Shown here: positions 25,526 to 33,475 of the stretch, piece by piece
Layout: each line of letters opens with the position of its first letter
Position numbering within the stretch: position 1 is the stretch's first letter
Assembly (NCBI GenBank): GCA_029939945.1
Contig: JAOZRX010000004.1
Span: 10,077 to 67,719 of the forward strand
Reading direction: 5' to 3'
DNA length: 57,643 bases
DNA from: Candidatus Izemoplasma sp.
GTDB lineage: Bacteria; Bacillota_I; Bacilli_A; Izemoplasmatales; Izemoplasmataceae
Translations under genes and position numbers: made by a program
The notes under the pieces: generated by a model
What the model was told of the DNA's origin: nothing
The model's input: the letters and a program-made list of their open reading frames with translations, nothing else
Databases searched by the model: none

Positions 25526-25963
25526 ATGAAATCTGCAAAGAAAAAAATCAATGAACTTTTAGTAGAAGTATTTAACCACATATTAAGTATTGAAGGGCAG
25601 ACTCTTCGTAATAGAGGGATTAAACTCTCTATGAATGAAGTACATGTTTTAGAAGCAATAATGAAAACATCTGCACCAACAATGACTAATATTGCAAGAA
25701 GATTAAGAATTACTGTTGGAACGTTAACAACTTCAACTAATCGTTTAGTAGAAAAGGGATATACTACAAGACATCGTGAAGAAGAAGATAAAAGAAAAGT
25801 AATTGTATCATTAACAGATAAAGCTATCGAGGTATTAAAGATTCATGATCAATTTCATGAAGAAATGCTTGATGCAATGTTTGATGATATGAAACTAGAC
25901 GAAGATGAATTACTACTTCAATCACTTGAAAATTTGAGTGAATATTTCAAAAAGAAATATTAA
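25526..25963 (+). CDS. MarR family transcriptional regulator (possibly FabT-like)
   Basis: 145 residues. Winged helix core 'LSMNEVHVLEAIM', 'TMTNIARRLRITVGTLTTSTNRLVEKGYTTR' (only the helix-turn-helix is implied) and wing 'DKRKVIVSLTDKA' match MarR. Cotranscription with a DegV/FakB-type gene suggests that it senses fatty-acid status, as FabT does in lactic acid bacteria, but this is inference. GGGGTGA precedes the ATG. No obvious DNA-binding palindrome was identified for it. Confidence 0.8.
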   Translation: MKSAKKKINELLVEVFNHILSIEGQTLRNRGIKLSMNEVHVLEAIMKTSAPTMTNIARRLRITVGTLTTSTNRLVEKGYTTRHREEEDKRKVIVSLTDKAIEVLKIHDQFHEEMLDAMFDDMKLDEDELLLQSLENLSEYFKKKY

Positions 25964-26010
25964 TTTCAAAAATAAAATGCCTTTACTTTAAACACTATTT
26001 TTGTTAAAAT

Positions 26011-26035
26011 TATAACAAGATATTGTTTATAAGGA
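26011..26035 (+). promoter_or_regulatory. Candidate operator upstream of PadR gene
   Basis: AACAA-GATA-TTGTT (26014-26027) is an inverted repeat in the leader just before GGAGGTG and the PadR ATG. PadR proteins usually bind such repeats in their own promoters. The -35/-10 pair is not clear. Confidence 0.35.
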
Positions 26036-26047
26036 GGTGTTTTTTTT

Positions 26048-26377
26048 ATGATTAATTCTGATATTATTAGAGGTCATCTTGAAAGTGTAATTTTGAAGTT
26101 AATAATTGAAAAAGATATGTATGGCTACGAAATATCTAATTGTATAACCGAACGGACAGAAAACAGTTTTAAAATAAAAGAAGCTACTTTGTATTCAATT
26201 GTTTCTAGATTGCAAAAAAAAGATCTTATCGAATCATATATTGGGGAAAAATCTCATGGAGGGAAACGAAGATATTATAAAATTACATTATTAGGTAGTG
26301 CATATTATAAAGCGAAATTATTAGAGTGGAAAGAATTAAAGAATACACTAGAAACTCTCTTGGAGGATAAATCATGA
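26048..26377 (+). CDS. PadR family transcriptional regulator
   Basis: 109 residues with the PadR pattern: 'RGHLESVILKLIIEKDMYGYEISNCI', 'KIKEATLYSIVSRLQKKDLIES' and wing 'GGKRRYYKITLLG'. PadR regulators respond to small ligands or envelope stress and repress neighbouring genes. The next gene, a HAAS-domain membrane protein that overlaps it by four bases (ATGA), is the usual partner in this cassette. The C-terminal helix is short, as in group 2 PadR proteins. Confidence 0.85.
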   Translation: MINSDIIRGHLESVILKLIIEKDMYGYEISNCITERTENSFKIKEATLYSIVSRLQKKDLIESYIGEKSHGGKRRYYKITLLGSAYYKAKLLEWKELKNTLETLLEDKS

Positions 26378-26811
26378 AAAAAATAGAAAATTTCATTAAA
26401 CATACATTTAAAGATATCCCTAAAGAGGGAAAAAGCGAAATCATTAAGACGGTTACTGAGTCATTAATTGAGAAAGTTGAAGACTTAATGGAAAAAGGGT
26501 TATCAGAACAAGAATCTATCGATAAAGCAGTTATCGAGTTTGGGACTATTGAAGACTTCTTTGATAACACCGCGAAAGAAGAAAAAAAGAAGAAGAGAAT
26601 TAAAACATTAAATCATTATCGAAACGATCTGTTATTTAGTGTTGTTGGTAGCATCATAATAGTTTCAATAATACTATTTATTAATCTGAATTACGCACCT
26701 ACAACACTATGGTTTGTAATTCCATCAGTAGCTATTATTTTTTGGCCTTTATCAATTTTATATAACTTGTTAAATAAAAGAGAAAGTAGAAAGGGAGAAA
26801 AAGATGAATAA
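26374..26811 (+). CDS. HAAS/permease-prefix-domain membrane protein
   Basis: 145 residues. A soluble N-terminal helical domain (residues 1-75) of the HAAS/permease prefix type ('MEKGLSEQESIDKAVIEFGTIEDF') is followed by two membrane helices. Such proteins occur directly after PadR regulators and are thought to be signalling partners of them, often in cell-envelope stress. Overlap with both PadR (four bases) and the next DegV gene (eight bases) shows one operon. Molecular function is unknown. Confidence 0.75.
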   Translation: MKKIENFIKHTFKDIPKEGKSEIIKTVTESLIEKVEDLMEKGLSEQESIDKAVIEFGTIEDFFDNTAKEEKKKKRIKTLNHYRNDLLFSVVGSIIIVSIILFINLNYAPTTLWFVIPSVAIIFWPLSILYNLLNKRESRKGEKDE

Positions 26812-27664
26812 AATCGCTGTTATTTCTACAAGCACTAGTTGTTTAGATTACTTGGATCTTAAAAATGAAAATCTGAGAATATTGAGAATGAAAATTGTTA
26901 TGGGAGATGAAGAGTATAATGATTTCATTGAAATGAATGCAGATACTTTTTATAAAAGACTAAAAGATGATAAATCTTTAGTTCCATCATCTTCAATGCC
27001 ATCAATTGGCGAATACTTAGAAATGCTAAAATCACTTGAAAAAGAAGGTTATGAAGAAGTAATAGTACTTACAATATCTTCTAAACTTAGTGGAACTTTC
27101 GAAGTATGTCAAATGGGTAAAAATCAATATGAAGGAAAACTAAAAATTCACGTTTTAGATACTCTTAACGCAGCGATTGCTGAAGGATATCTTAGTATGG
27201 AAGCTTTAAGATTAATAGATGAGGGAAAAACTGCTTTAGAAGTAATTTCTTTCTTAGAAAAAATAAGAACAAATAGAAAACAATTCTTTATGGTTGATAA
27301 TTTAAGATTATTTGTAGCAAACGGAAGATTAAGCGGAGCTAGTGGGTTTATTGGAAGTATGTTCAAAATTAAACCAATCTTACAAGTAAACGATGAAGGA
27401 AAAATTGTGTCATTTGAAAAAATAAGAACTACAAGAAAATCTTTAGCTAGAATGGTAGAATTAATCTTAGAAGATTTGAAAGACATAAAAGACTTTGTTC
27501 TTCTATATGATACATCTGATAATATTGAGGGAATTGAATTTGTAAAATCAGAAATCAACAAGGTTTATCCTGATGTTAAAGTTATTGAGGCTCCATTAAC
27601 ACCTGTAGTAGGTTGTCACACAGGACCTGGTGCTGTTGGTATTGCTTATTTTGTATTATCGTGA
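26804..27664 (+). CDS. DegV family protein (second copy)
   Basis: 286 residues, a paralogue of the 24656 protein. Shared landmarks: 'VPSSSMPSIGEYLEML', 'VLTISSKLSGTFE', 'LFVANGRLSGASGFIG', 'SFEKIRTTRKSLARM' and 'PVVGCHTGPGAVGIAY'. DegV/FakB paralogues in one genome commonly differ in the fatty acid they bind. It ends in TGA. The PadR-HAAS-DegV arrangement suggests that lipid supply is tied to an envelope signal; that is inference. Confidence 0.85.
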   Translation: MNKIAVISTSTSCLDYLDLKNENLRILRMKIVMGDEEYNDFIEMNADTFYKRLKDDKSLVPSSSMPSIGEYLEMLKSLEKEGYEEVIVLTISSKLSGTFEVCQMGKNQYEGKLKIHVLDTLNAAIAEGYLSMEALRLIDEGKTALEVISFLEKIRTNRKQFFMVDNLRLFVANGRLSGASGFIGSMFKIKPILQVNDEGKIVSFEKIRTTRKSLARMVELILEDLKDIKDFVLLYDTSDNIEGIEFVKSEINKVYPDVKVIEAPLTPVVGCHTGPGAVGIAYFVLS

Positions 27665-27666
27665 AC

Positions 27667-27757
27667 ACTCCCACCACTTAATTGAATAAATCAATTTGAA
27701 GAGGGAGTTTTCTTAAACGTAGCTGATAAAAAGACGTTATTTTAACGTCTTTTTTTT
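27667..27757 (+). terminator. Two hairpins after DegV operon
   Basis: First hairpin: ACTCCC (27667-27672) with GGGAGT (27703-27708), enclosing an AATTGA/TCAATT stem and followed by TTTTCTT. Second: AAAAGACGTTA / TAACGTCTTTT (27729-27753) with a T run, a classical terminator. Confidence 0.75.
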
Positions 27758-27831
27758 ACTAGATTATTTGCTTAAATAATTTTTAAATGTTACAATTATT
27801 TAGGTAAAATCAAATATATAAAGGTGATTAT

Positions 27832-28326
27832 ATGAATACTAAAAGATTAATTACATTAAGTCTATTCTTATCAATGGCAATCGTATTAAGTATTGTCGAA
27901 TCATTTATTCCTTCGTTTTCAATTCCAGGTGCTAAACTTGGACTTGCTAATATTATGACACTTGTAGTATTAAACATATATGGAGAAAGAGACGCATTTC
28001 TAATAGTAATCCTAAGAATTGTTTTAGTAGGACTACTAAGAGGAATCACAATCGGTTTCTTCTTAAGTTTATCAGGTGGAATTTTTGCTTTTCTGTTAAT
28101 GGTGATATTTAAAAGATTAAAAATATTCAGCATTGTTAGTGTTAGTGTGATGGGATCTTTAGGTCATTCAGTCGGACAAATTATAGCTGCAATAATTATC
28201 TTAAGTACTCCACAACTTGTTTACTACTTTCCGTTTATCTTCTTAATAGCGATTCCAACTGGGGTTTTCACAGGACTAGTTGCTAAAAGATTTACTGAAA
28301 TATCAAAACGGGCTATCTCAATATAA
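27832..28326 (+). CDS. Gx transporter family membrane protein (Hpre_diP_synt_I type)
   Basis: 164 residues, highly hydrophobic with about five helices. The opening 'LSLFLSMAIVLSIVESFIP' followed by 'IPGAKLGLANIMTLVVL' and 'LRIVLVGLLRG' is the family signature. These proteins were named heptaprenyl diphosphate synthase component I, but they commonly sit beside ApbE, NusG-II and FMN-binding proteins and probably provide flavin or quinone-linked components to extracytoplasmic flavin systems. The convergent neighbour is ApbE, and a NusG-II gene lies at 43372, so the set is complete within this window. The transport substrate is not established. Confidence 0.8.
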   Translation: MNTKRLITLSLFLSMAIVLSIVESFIPSFSIPGAKLGLANIMTLVVLNIYGERDAFLIVILRIVLVGLLRGITIGFFLSLSGGIFAFLLMVIFKRLKIFSIVSVSVMGSLGHSVGQIIAAIIILSTPQLVYYFPFIFLIAIPTGVFTGLVAKRFTEISKRAISI

Positions 28327-28356
28327 AAAAGTGAAATTCAATTGAATTTCACTTTT
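28326..28356. terminator. Bidirectional terminator between Gx transporter and apbE
   Basis: AAAAAGTGAAATTCAATTGA and its complement form a perfect palindrome flanked by A and T runs, so it can stop both convergent genes. Confidence 0.9.
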
Positions 28357-28359
28357 TGT

Positions 28360-29697
28360 TTACTCGTAAGTATTGTGCAAATATAGTTCCTCAAAGTTTT
28401 CACTATAATATAGGGTACCATCAATTCCGTACCATATACCTTCGAGTCCTTCAATTCCGTCTATAAATTCTATTCCATCTTCAATAGTCATTAAGAATAT
28501 AGCAGTTGAATATAAATCAGCTAATGCAGGATCAGAATAAATAATGCTAATGCTACGTGAGTTTCTTTCAGGCATCAAGGTTTCATTATGAATTATGTGA
28601 TGATACAACTTATCTTCAACTTTATAATATTGTTGGTAATCACCACTTGTTACTAATTGATCTCCATCACCTAAATATACTGTCGCGTAATACGGTAGAG
28701 TATATGTTGGATCTGTAATTGCAAGTAAGAATAATCCACTTTCTCTAGTTGGGTGCGTACCACCTATTGATATATTTGATTCTCCATTATTTAGTAAGAA
28801 TCCGTTTAGATTTAGCGAATCTAAATATTCGATAATTTTACCAGAAATAAATCCTTTTGATACTCCTCCTAGATCAATACTCATACCTTCAGACATAGTG
28901 ATTGTAATATTTTCACTATCTAGAATAATCTCGTCTGGATTAGTAAATAGCGAAGCAGCAACTAAGTCATTCATCTCAGGAACAGCACAGTTACTGTTTA
29001 ATAAGCAATCTTCACGGTAATCATGCCATATTTGTAAAACAGGTCCTAGTGCTAAATTAAATAGGTTATTAACCTCTAATTGATTATCTAGAGTAAAATC
29101 TATTAACTCAAATAACTCAGGTAAGATAACATGCGTCGCTGTTGGATCATCATTAATAGTTTTAATATTTATATACCCTTCATAAGTATCATATTTATCA
29201 CTAATTTGATGATATAGAGCGATGATGTCTTCAACTTCATTGAATACATCATACGAATTTATAAGTTCATTTTTATCAAAATATATTTTTAAGGTTACTG
29301 TTGTGTGTAAATAAGTAGACCAATTTCGATAACATTCAATTAAATCTGTATCTTCAACTACTGAGCAACTTTCATTTGCATATAGTATAGTAACTGTCTT
29401 TTCAAGTTCAGTTGTTACATTTAAATATTCAAGAGTATAAACTACTGAGTAAACTCCAGGAGTATCAGTATCAACTGGATCAACAACTGACACATATTCG
29501 TTAATATCTACACCATCGTCTTTTGCGATGAATCCAAAATCAGTATAATCATTTCCTTCAATAACGAATACTTCAGTGTCGCCTATAATAGCAAAAATAA
29601 CATTATCATATATTGGATCAATATCATCATCTTTATTACAACCAACTAATGATAGGCTTAGAAGAAGTAGTAATATTAAGCTAAGTATTTTCTTCAT
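28360..29697 (-). CDS. apbE: ApbE FAD:protein FMN transferase, lipoprotein with Ig-like N-domain
   Basis: 445 residues from the ATG at 29697, chosen because it starts a lipoprotein signal MKKILSLILLLLLSLSLVGC with AAGGAAG upstream. After lipidation at that Cys there is an Ig-like DUF5011-type domain (about 25-105) and then ApbE. ApbE features include 'MSIDLGGVSKGFISGKIIEYL', 'GFLLNNGESNISIGG' and 'YHHIIHNETL'. The enzyme moves FMN from FAD to Thr/Ser in D-x-x-[ASG]-G-x-[TS] motifs of exported proteins. RnfG, RnfD and three lipoproteins in this window bear such sites. TnpB lies immediately upstream. Confidence 0.9.
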   Translation of the reverse strand: MKKILSLILLLLLSLSLVGCNKDDDIDPIYDNVIFAIIGDTEVFVIEGNDYTDFGFIAKDDGVDINEYVSVVDPVDTDTPGVYSVVYTLEYLNVTTELEKTVTILYANESCSVVEDTDLIECYRNWSTYLHTTVTLKIYFDKNELINSYDVFNEVEDIIALYHQISDKYDTYEGYINIKTINDDPTATHVILPELFELIDFTLDNQLEVNNLFNLALGPVLQIWHDYREDCLLNSNCAVPEMNDLVAASLFTNPDEIILDSENITITMSEGMSIDLGGVSKGFISGKIIEYLDSLNLNGFLLNNGESNISIGGTHPTRESGLFLLAITDPTYTLPYYATVYLGDGDQLVTSGDYQQYYKVEDKLYHHIIHNETLMPERNSRSISIIYSDPALADLYSTAIFLMTIEDGIEFIDGIEGLEGIWYGIDGTLYYSENFEELYLHNTYE

Positions 29698-29736
29698 AAT
29701 TTTCTTCCTTTCGTTATAAGAATAATGTTCAATAAC

Positions 29737-29766
29737 ATTATAGAAGAACAAAAGTTGATAAATCAA
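29737..29766 (-). promoter_or_regulatory. Putative promoter of apbE
   Basis: On the minus strand TTGATT (29766-29761) and TATAAT (29742-29737) have an 18-base spacer. It lies between the tnpB stop and the apbE start, so the transposon end may have supplied or left intact this promoter. Confidence 0.55.
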
Positions 29767-29779
29767 CCCTTCAAACGTC

Positions 29780-29870
29780 ACTTATCCAAACAGATAAGTT
29801 CGTTTTGGTGTGTTCCAACCTCTATTCCCTATCCTTTCGGCATCGGGATTACCTTTTTTTAATATATTTA
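29780..29870 (-). ncRNA. Probable omega-RNA/right end of TnpB element
   Basis: In IS200/IS605 elements the guide RNA overlaps the last tnpB codons and the right end. Here the conserved C-terminal coding region GNPDAERIGNRGWNTP (29800-29850 area) is followed by a hairpin ACTTATC/GATAAGT (29780-29799) covering the stop codon. The exact 3' boundary, and hence the guide, cannot be set from one copy. Confidence 0.4.
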
Positions 29871-31071
29871 ACGAAGCGTTTAAATCTGCGTTTATACTAA
29901 TTCCATCTTTGCTTTTATATAAACCACGTTTAATTCTTCTGCCACTAAATATATGCTTCTTATAATCAAACTCTGGTATTTCATCATTATCAATATAACT
30001 CGCTTTTGATGTATATGATTCATTAATAATTAATACTTCAATATCTAGTGATTTTGCTAAATAGGTGATTCTATCTCGAAGTCTAGCTAATGGGATTGAT
30101 CTAGCCATTTGATTATATTGGCTTGATAGATTAATATCTTTAAATCCTTCGTTATATCCTATTATAACACTTCCTACATGATTATCAATCGCATGATTGA
30201 TAATCATTCTAGCTGCTTTGTTTATACCATAATCCATCTGACTATTTCTTTTAATTAGCAGTCTAATCATCTGTTTTGTTAGAACTTTTTGATTTGGTCT
30301 CTTACTTGATAATGTAGCCATCCTTTTATGGTGCCACTGATTCATGCTCTTTAATTTTAGTCCATCAAGTAATAAATGATTATTGTTTGTTAAAGCGCAA
30401 TATGCTAAATTATTAAAGCCTAAATCAATTGCCATTGTTTCTATTTTATTATTCACTTGTTCTAATACTTCATTATTATCATCCAAATATGTATGAATCA
30501 CTTCAATGTATTGGCCATCAAATTTTGATTTGATGGTAATTTCTTTGATTTGTTTTTTTATGATACATTTTGGTGTATTAATTCTAATATTTAGTTGATT
30601 TATGGTATCAAGCTTTTCTATTAATCTATCTTGTTTCTTTGTGACTATAAGGAACTTTGATATGCTTTTTATAAAATTTCCTCTTGGCAAGATGTAATAG
30701 TTATCATTTGGTTTATAGACCATTCGATCTATTAACGAATAGTATCCTAATTTATCTAGATATCTAGGCAATCTTATTTTTTGATTGGCCTTTACTTTTA
30801 AAGATCCAAAGAATGACTTCATTGCTTCATCTACTTTTTTGATAACTGTTTGTCCTAGTGTTGTATTTAATATTCGATAATTCTCACTTGTGTTTTTGAG
30901 TAAATGATAGTTTTCTTGATATGTTAAGTATTCTCTTGTCTTAAAAAAGTGTTGTCTAACGTTATATAAGGCCTCGTTATACAGATTTTTAGATGCTCTC
31001 ATCAGACATCTTAGAAACTCATTTTCATTTTCATTTAAATACAATCTTGTTTTCAGTGCTTTATACGCCAT
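29782..31071 (-). CDS. tnpB: TnpB RNA-guided endonuclease (IS200/IS605-type), orphan
   Basis: 429 residues from the ATG at 31071 (GGAGGG upstream). RuvC residues are all visible: D216 in MAIDLGFNN, E308 in IIGYNEGF and D396 in INADLNAS. The segment between RuvC-II and -III, where many TnpBs have a CxxC...CxxC zinc finger, reads ESYTSKASYIDNDEIPEF and contains no Cys, so this is a zinc-finger-less subgroup. No tnpA lies beside it. Family members are guided by an omega-RNA and cut the donor site. It is inserted between apbE and a lipoprotein gene of the same strand. Confidence 0.85.
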   Translation of the reverse strand: MAYKALKTRLYLNENENEFLRCLMRASKNLYNEALYNVRQHFFKTREYLTYQENYHLLKNTSENYRILNTTLGQTVIKKVDEAMKSFFGSLKVKANQKIRLPRYLDKLGYYSLIDRMVYKPNDNYYILPRGNFIKSISKFLIVTKKQDRLIEKLDTINQLNIRINTPKCIIKKQIKEITIKSKFDGQYIEVIHTYLDDNNEVLEQVNNKIETMAIDLGFNNLAYCALTNNNHLLLDGLKLKSMNQWHHKRMATLSSKRPNQKVLTKQMIRLLIKRNSQMDYGINKAARMIINHAIDNHVGSVIIGYNEGFKDINLSSQYNQMARSIPLARLRDRITYLAKSLDIEVLIINESYTSKASYIDNDEIPEFDYKKHIFSGRRIKRGLYKSKDGISINADLNASLNILKKGNPDAERIGNRGWNTPKRTYLFG

Positions 31072-31273
31072 GTTTTCCCTCCTTCCATTAAAAAATGCTG
31101 TACCAAAAGATAACTTTCTTTGTATGATTAGGTTCACAAGTAATATTCTCGGCACAACGTTATATTATTAATCATTTGTTACTTATATTGTACCACGTTT
31201 TCCATAGTTTATGTGTATTTCTTTTGAAAATATTATTTTAATAATTCTGCACATTTAGAATTTCCTAGTATAT
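31072..31273 (-). other. Left flank of TnpB element
   Basis: About 200 bases without a gene upstream of tnpB. It contains the ribosome binding site, AT-rich sequence and the likely left end of the element. I could not fix a target site or left-end hairpin without a second copy. A TACAAT (-10-like) occurs in the minus-strand direction around 31190. Confidence 0.3.
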
Positions 31274-31300
31274 AAAAAAACTGGCTAAGCCAGTTTTTTA
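31274..31300. terminator. Terminator of FMN-binding-like lipoprotein gene
   Basis: AAAAAACTGGCT and AAGCCAGTTTTTT form a symmetrical hairpin; on the minus strand it ends the lipoprotein gene, including its stop codon. Confidence 0.85.
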
Positions 31301-32032
31301 ATTATTTTTTTCTTCGTGATATTCAAGCAATGATTTCATTACTCTTATCATATTGTTTGTTGAAACACTGCTTCCAGCATATCCATCAATTAAATCTTGT
31401 TCATCAATATTGGTAGTATTTTGAATTCCGTAATATTCATCATTTTTGAATACTGAAATTCCTTCTAAATCAGTCAGAGATTTCCCTATTAACCAAGGAA
31501 TAAATTCATCTTCGAAATTCTCTAAAGTTTTACCTGCAGGTGTTGGGCTACTATCTCCCCACATTCCTGCTGTATAATGATGAGTGCTATCTTCATTAAA
31601 GGAAATTACTCTAATATCGTTTGTATAAAGATTGATTTCTACGTAAGCTAGTTGCCAATAGTTTACATCAGGGTTACGACAAGTACATGATAAGTAAGCA
31701 ATTTGATATCTCACATAGTCTCTAAGTGGCCATTCTAGTAAGATAAAAGCATTTTTATCAGTTACATCCCCATGCCCGTTAATATGCTTGTATTGTATAG
31801 CGTTTTGGACAACAGTTCCATCTATTTCCACTGGTTCAGGACATTCTTCACAAACTATATCTTCACAATCATCATTTGGGTCAGGAACTTCACAATCGTC
31901 TCCAACACAAGGTGGGTCTTCATTAACTTCCTCTTCAGTCAAAATACATTCAGCTCCGATACAAACATCTTCACAAGCTGTTAAGGTAAATACAAATAAG
32001 AATAGTGCCATTACAAGTAATATTTTTTTCAT
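31298..32032 (-). CDS. Lipoprotein with FMN-binding-like C-terminal domain
   Basis: 244 residues. Signal MKKILLVMALFLFVFTLTAC with lipidation Cys at 20, then a Cys- and acid-rich linker (residues 21-70) with about eight further Cys. The C-terminal domain has 'YWQLAYVEINLYTNDIRVISF' and ends with DGYAGSSVSTNNMIRVMKSL. The D216-x-x-A-G-S-S222 piece is the same form as flavinylation sites D-x-x-[AS]-G-x-[TS] in RnfG and FMN_bind proteins. I therefore infer a surface flavoprotein modified by the nearby ApbE at S222. The Cys-rich linker might hold disulfides or metal; nothing shows which. Confidence 0.6.
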   Translation of the reverse strand: MKKILLVMALFLFVFTLTACEDVCIGAECILTEEEVNEDPPCVGDDCEVPDPNDDCEDIVCEECPEPVEIDGTVVQNAIQYKHINGHGDVTDKNAFILLEWPLRDYVRYQIAYLSCTCRNPDVNYWQLAYVEINLYTNDIRVISFNEDSTHHYTAGMWGDSSPTPAGKTLENFEDEFIPWLIGKSLTDLEGISVFKNDEYYGIQNTTNIDEQDLIDGYAGSSVSTNNMIRVMKSLLEYHEEKNN

Positions 32033-32117
32033 AAAAATCTCCTCCTGTTTTCCTATAAATCACCATATATAATTATAAAATATTAAGTTTGAAAAAGCAA
32101 CTATATTTTCAAGTTAT

Positions 32118-32939
32118 TTATGAAGGAATTAAGGTCTCTATTAGTTCAATAATACTCTCATCAATTTCCCAAGTTAATCCAGAAATATTATTGTAACCTA
32201 AATCACCATCATAAATTAAGGAATCATAGAGTTCATTCATTGTTACCATATCAAATAAAATGTAATCCTCAATAATGGTCAATTGAGCATTATAATCTAT
32301 ACTATCACTATAATTTGGTGATCTATAAGATACATTAGACGAATCAATTATATCAAATCTAATATCAATAATTTTTCTTCCTAAATCAAATTCTCCAAAA
32401 ACATAATATAAAGTATCTGTATCTTCATCTAAATACTTACTATAGAAAGTATCCCCTATAGCAAACTCTCCATCGCCATATATCATGTATTCACCAGCGT
32501 ACTCATAAAACCCACCAAGAATAAAGACTCTCTCATAGCCCATATAGTCTAGTACATCTTTTAAGTAACCACTTCTAATACAACCATCATCATACAAGAA
32601 TATTGCTTTATCTCGATCAAAAAGTCTTTCTAATTCATGCTCTCTTAGAATTTGGTCAGGATTGAACTCGTAAGTATCACCTCTATTAAAAGCTCGATAA
32701 TCAAGATAATCAAAAAAAGGTATAATTTCAAAGGAATAAATGAAACCGGCTCTAAAACTTGCTTCATAATTTCTTAAATCGACATATTGAACATCATCTC
32801 TAAACATGTATTCGTCAATATTTTCCATTGAAATTAAATCTTCTGGTAAAATTTCTATCATTTCTACTTCAGAATCTTCGCATCCTGAGACAAGAAACAA
32901 AACGATAATTAATGGTGCTATAAGCCATTTGTTCAACAT
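32118..32939 (-). CDS. Rhodanese-like lipoprotein with altered active site and FMN-binding-like end
   Basis: 273 residues. Lipoprotein signal ends at C20 (LFLVSGC). Residues 40-150 are rhodanese-like and align with the tandem rhodanese protein at 41677: 'DDVQYVDLRNYEASFRAGFI', 'IIPFFDYL'. In the active loop the paralogue has MCGSGTR; here it is YDDGCIR, so the catalytic Cys is Asp (D117) and a Cys (C120) is found three residues on. The C-terminal 120 residues end with NNISGLTWEIDESII, similar to the last part of an FMN_bind domain. It lies divergent to the hydrogenase operon. Its activity cannot be inferred safely. Confidence 0.6.
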   Translation of the reverse strand: MLNKWLIAPLIIVLFLVSGCEDSEVEMIEILPEDLISMENIDEYMFRDDVQYVDLRNYEASFRAGFIYSFEIIPFFDYLDYRAFNRGDTYEFNPDQILREHELERLFDRDKAIFLYDDGCIRSGYLKDVLDYMGYERVFILGGFYEYAGEYMIYGDGEFAIGDTFYSKYLDEDTDTLYYVFGEFDLGRKIIDIRFDIIDSSNVSYRSPNYSDSIDYNAQLTIIEDYILFDMVTMNELYDSLIYDGDLGYNNISGLTWEIDESIIELIETLIPS

Positions 32940-33063
32940 TTTATTCTTCCCCCTTTTCCATGAATATTATAACATCTTTATACTTTTTTATAAATATATA
33001 TTTAATTAAATATAATATTATATTATCTAGTAAATAATTGTTTATTTTTCAAAGTGTTTTTGT

Positions 33064-33106
33064 TATAATATTAACGGTGATATTTTTATAATACGAAATG
33101 AGGTGA
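33064..33106 (+). promoter_or_regulatory. Promoter region and RBS of the hydrogenase-Rnf operon
   Basis: TATAAT at 33064-33069 lies 43 bases before the first ATG, with only weak -35 candidates (TTTATT at 33041). GAGGTGA at 33100-33106 decides the ATG at 33112 over the GTG at 33103 within it. Confidence 0.5.
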
Positions 33107-33111
33107 GCCTA

Positions 33112-33465
33112 ATGACAACTGAGTCTTTTGAAGTAAACAAGTTGTTCGAAAAATGGATTCAAGATGGTAATACAAAGCTCGATGAAAAAGATTTAGTAAT
33201 TCAATTAAAATCTTATTTAGAGTCACAACATCCTGAGATATGTGGTAAATGTACTCCATGTCGAGATGGTGTAGTGAAGATTGAGAAACTATTAGATAAG
33301 TATGTTGATGGTACAGCTACTTTAAAAACTTTAACTGAGTTAGAAGAATTAACTTATAATTTAAGATCAAGTCGCTGCAGTGTCGGGTTAGACATTGGTA
33401 AGAATATGGAAGTTATTTTAGAGAATAACTATAATGTTCTTTATCAGCCCGTGAAAAAATACTAA
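33112..33465 (+). CDS. Stand-alone NuoF-type [4Fe-4S] domain protein
   Basis: 117 residues from the ATG at 33112. 'EICGKCTPCRDGVVKIEKLLDKY' and a later 'SRCSVG' are the four-Cys N3-cluster domain at the C-terminus of NuoF/HydB/HndC. The FMN/NADH-binding part of NuoF and its SLBB domain are absent, so it cannot oxidise NADH. It begins the operon ten bases before hydA, so it probably docks on the hydrogenase as an electron-transfer subunit and connects it to RnfC. Its existence without the NADH domain is unusual. Confidence 0.8.
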   Translation: MTTESFEVNKLFEKWIQDGNTKLDEKDLVIQLKSYLESQHPEICGKCTPCRDGVVKIEKLLDKYVDGTATLKTLTELEELTYNLRSSRCSVGLDIGKNMEVILENNYNVLYQPVKKY

Positions 33466-33475
33466 GGAGGATATT

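Noticed and set aside
26001-26035. CRISPR-like or direct repeat near PadR gene
   Set aside because: Only one short inverted repeat is present with no repeat-spacer regularity; better explained as an operator. No CRISPR array was seen anywhere in the window.
31788-32072. Ser/Thr-rich forward frame within the Cys-rich lipoprotein gene
   Set aside because: It is the complement of the acidic Cys-rich linker of a gene with a clear lipoprotein signal and terminator.
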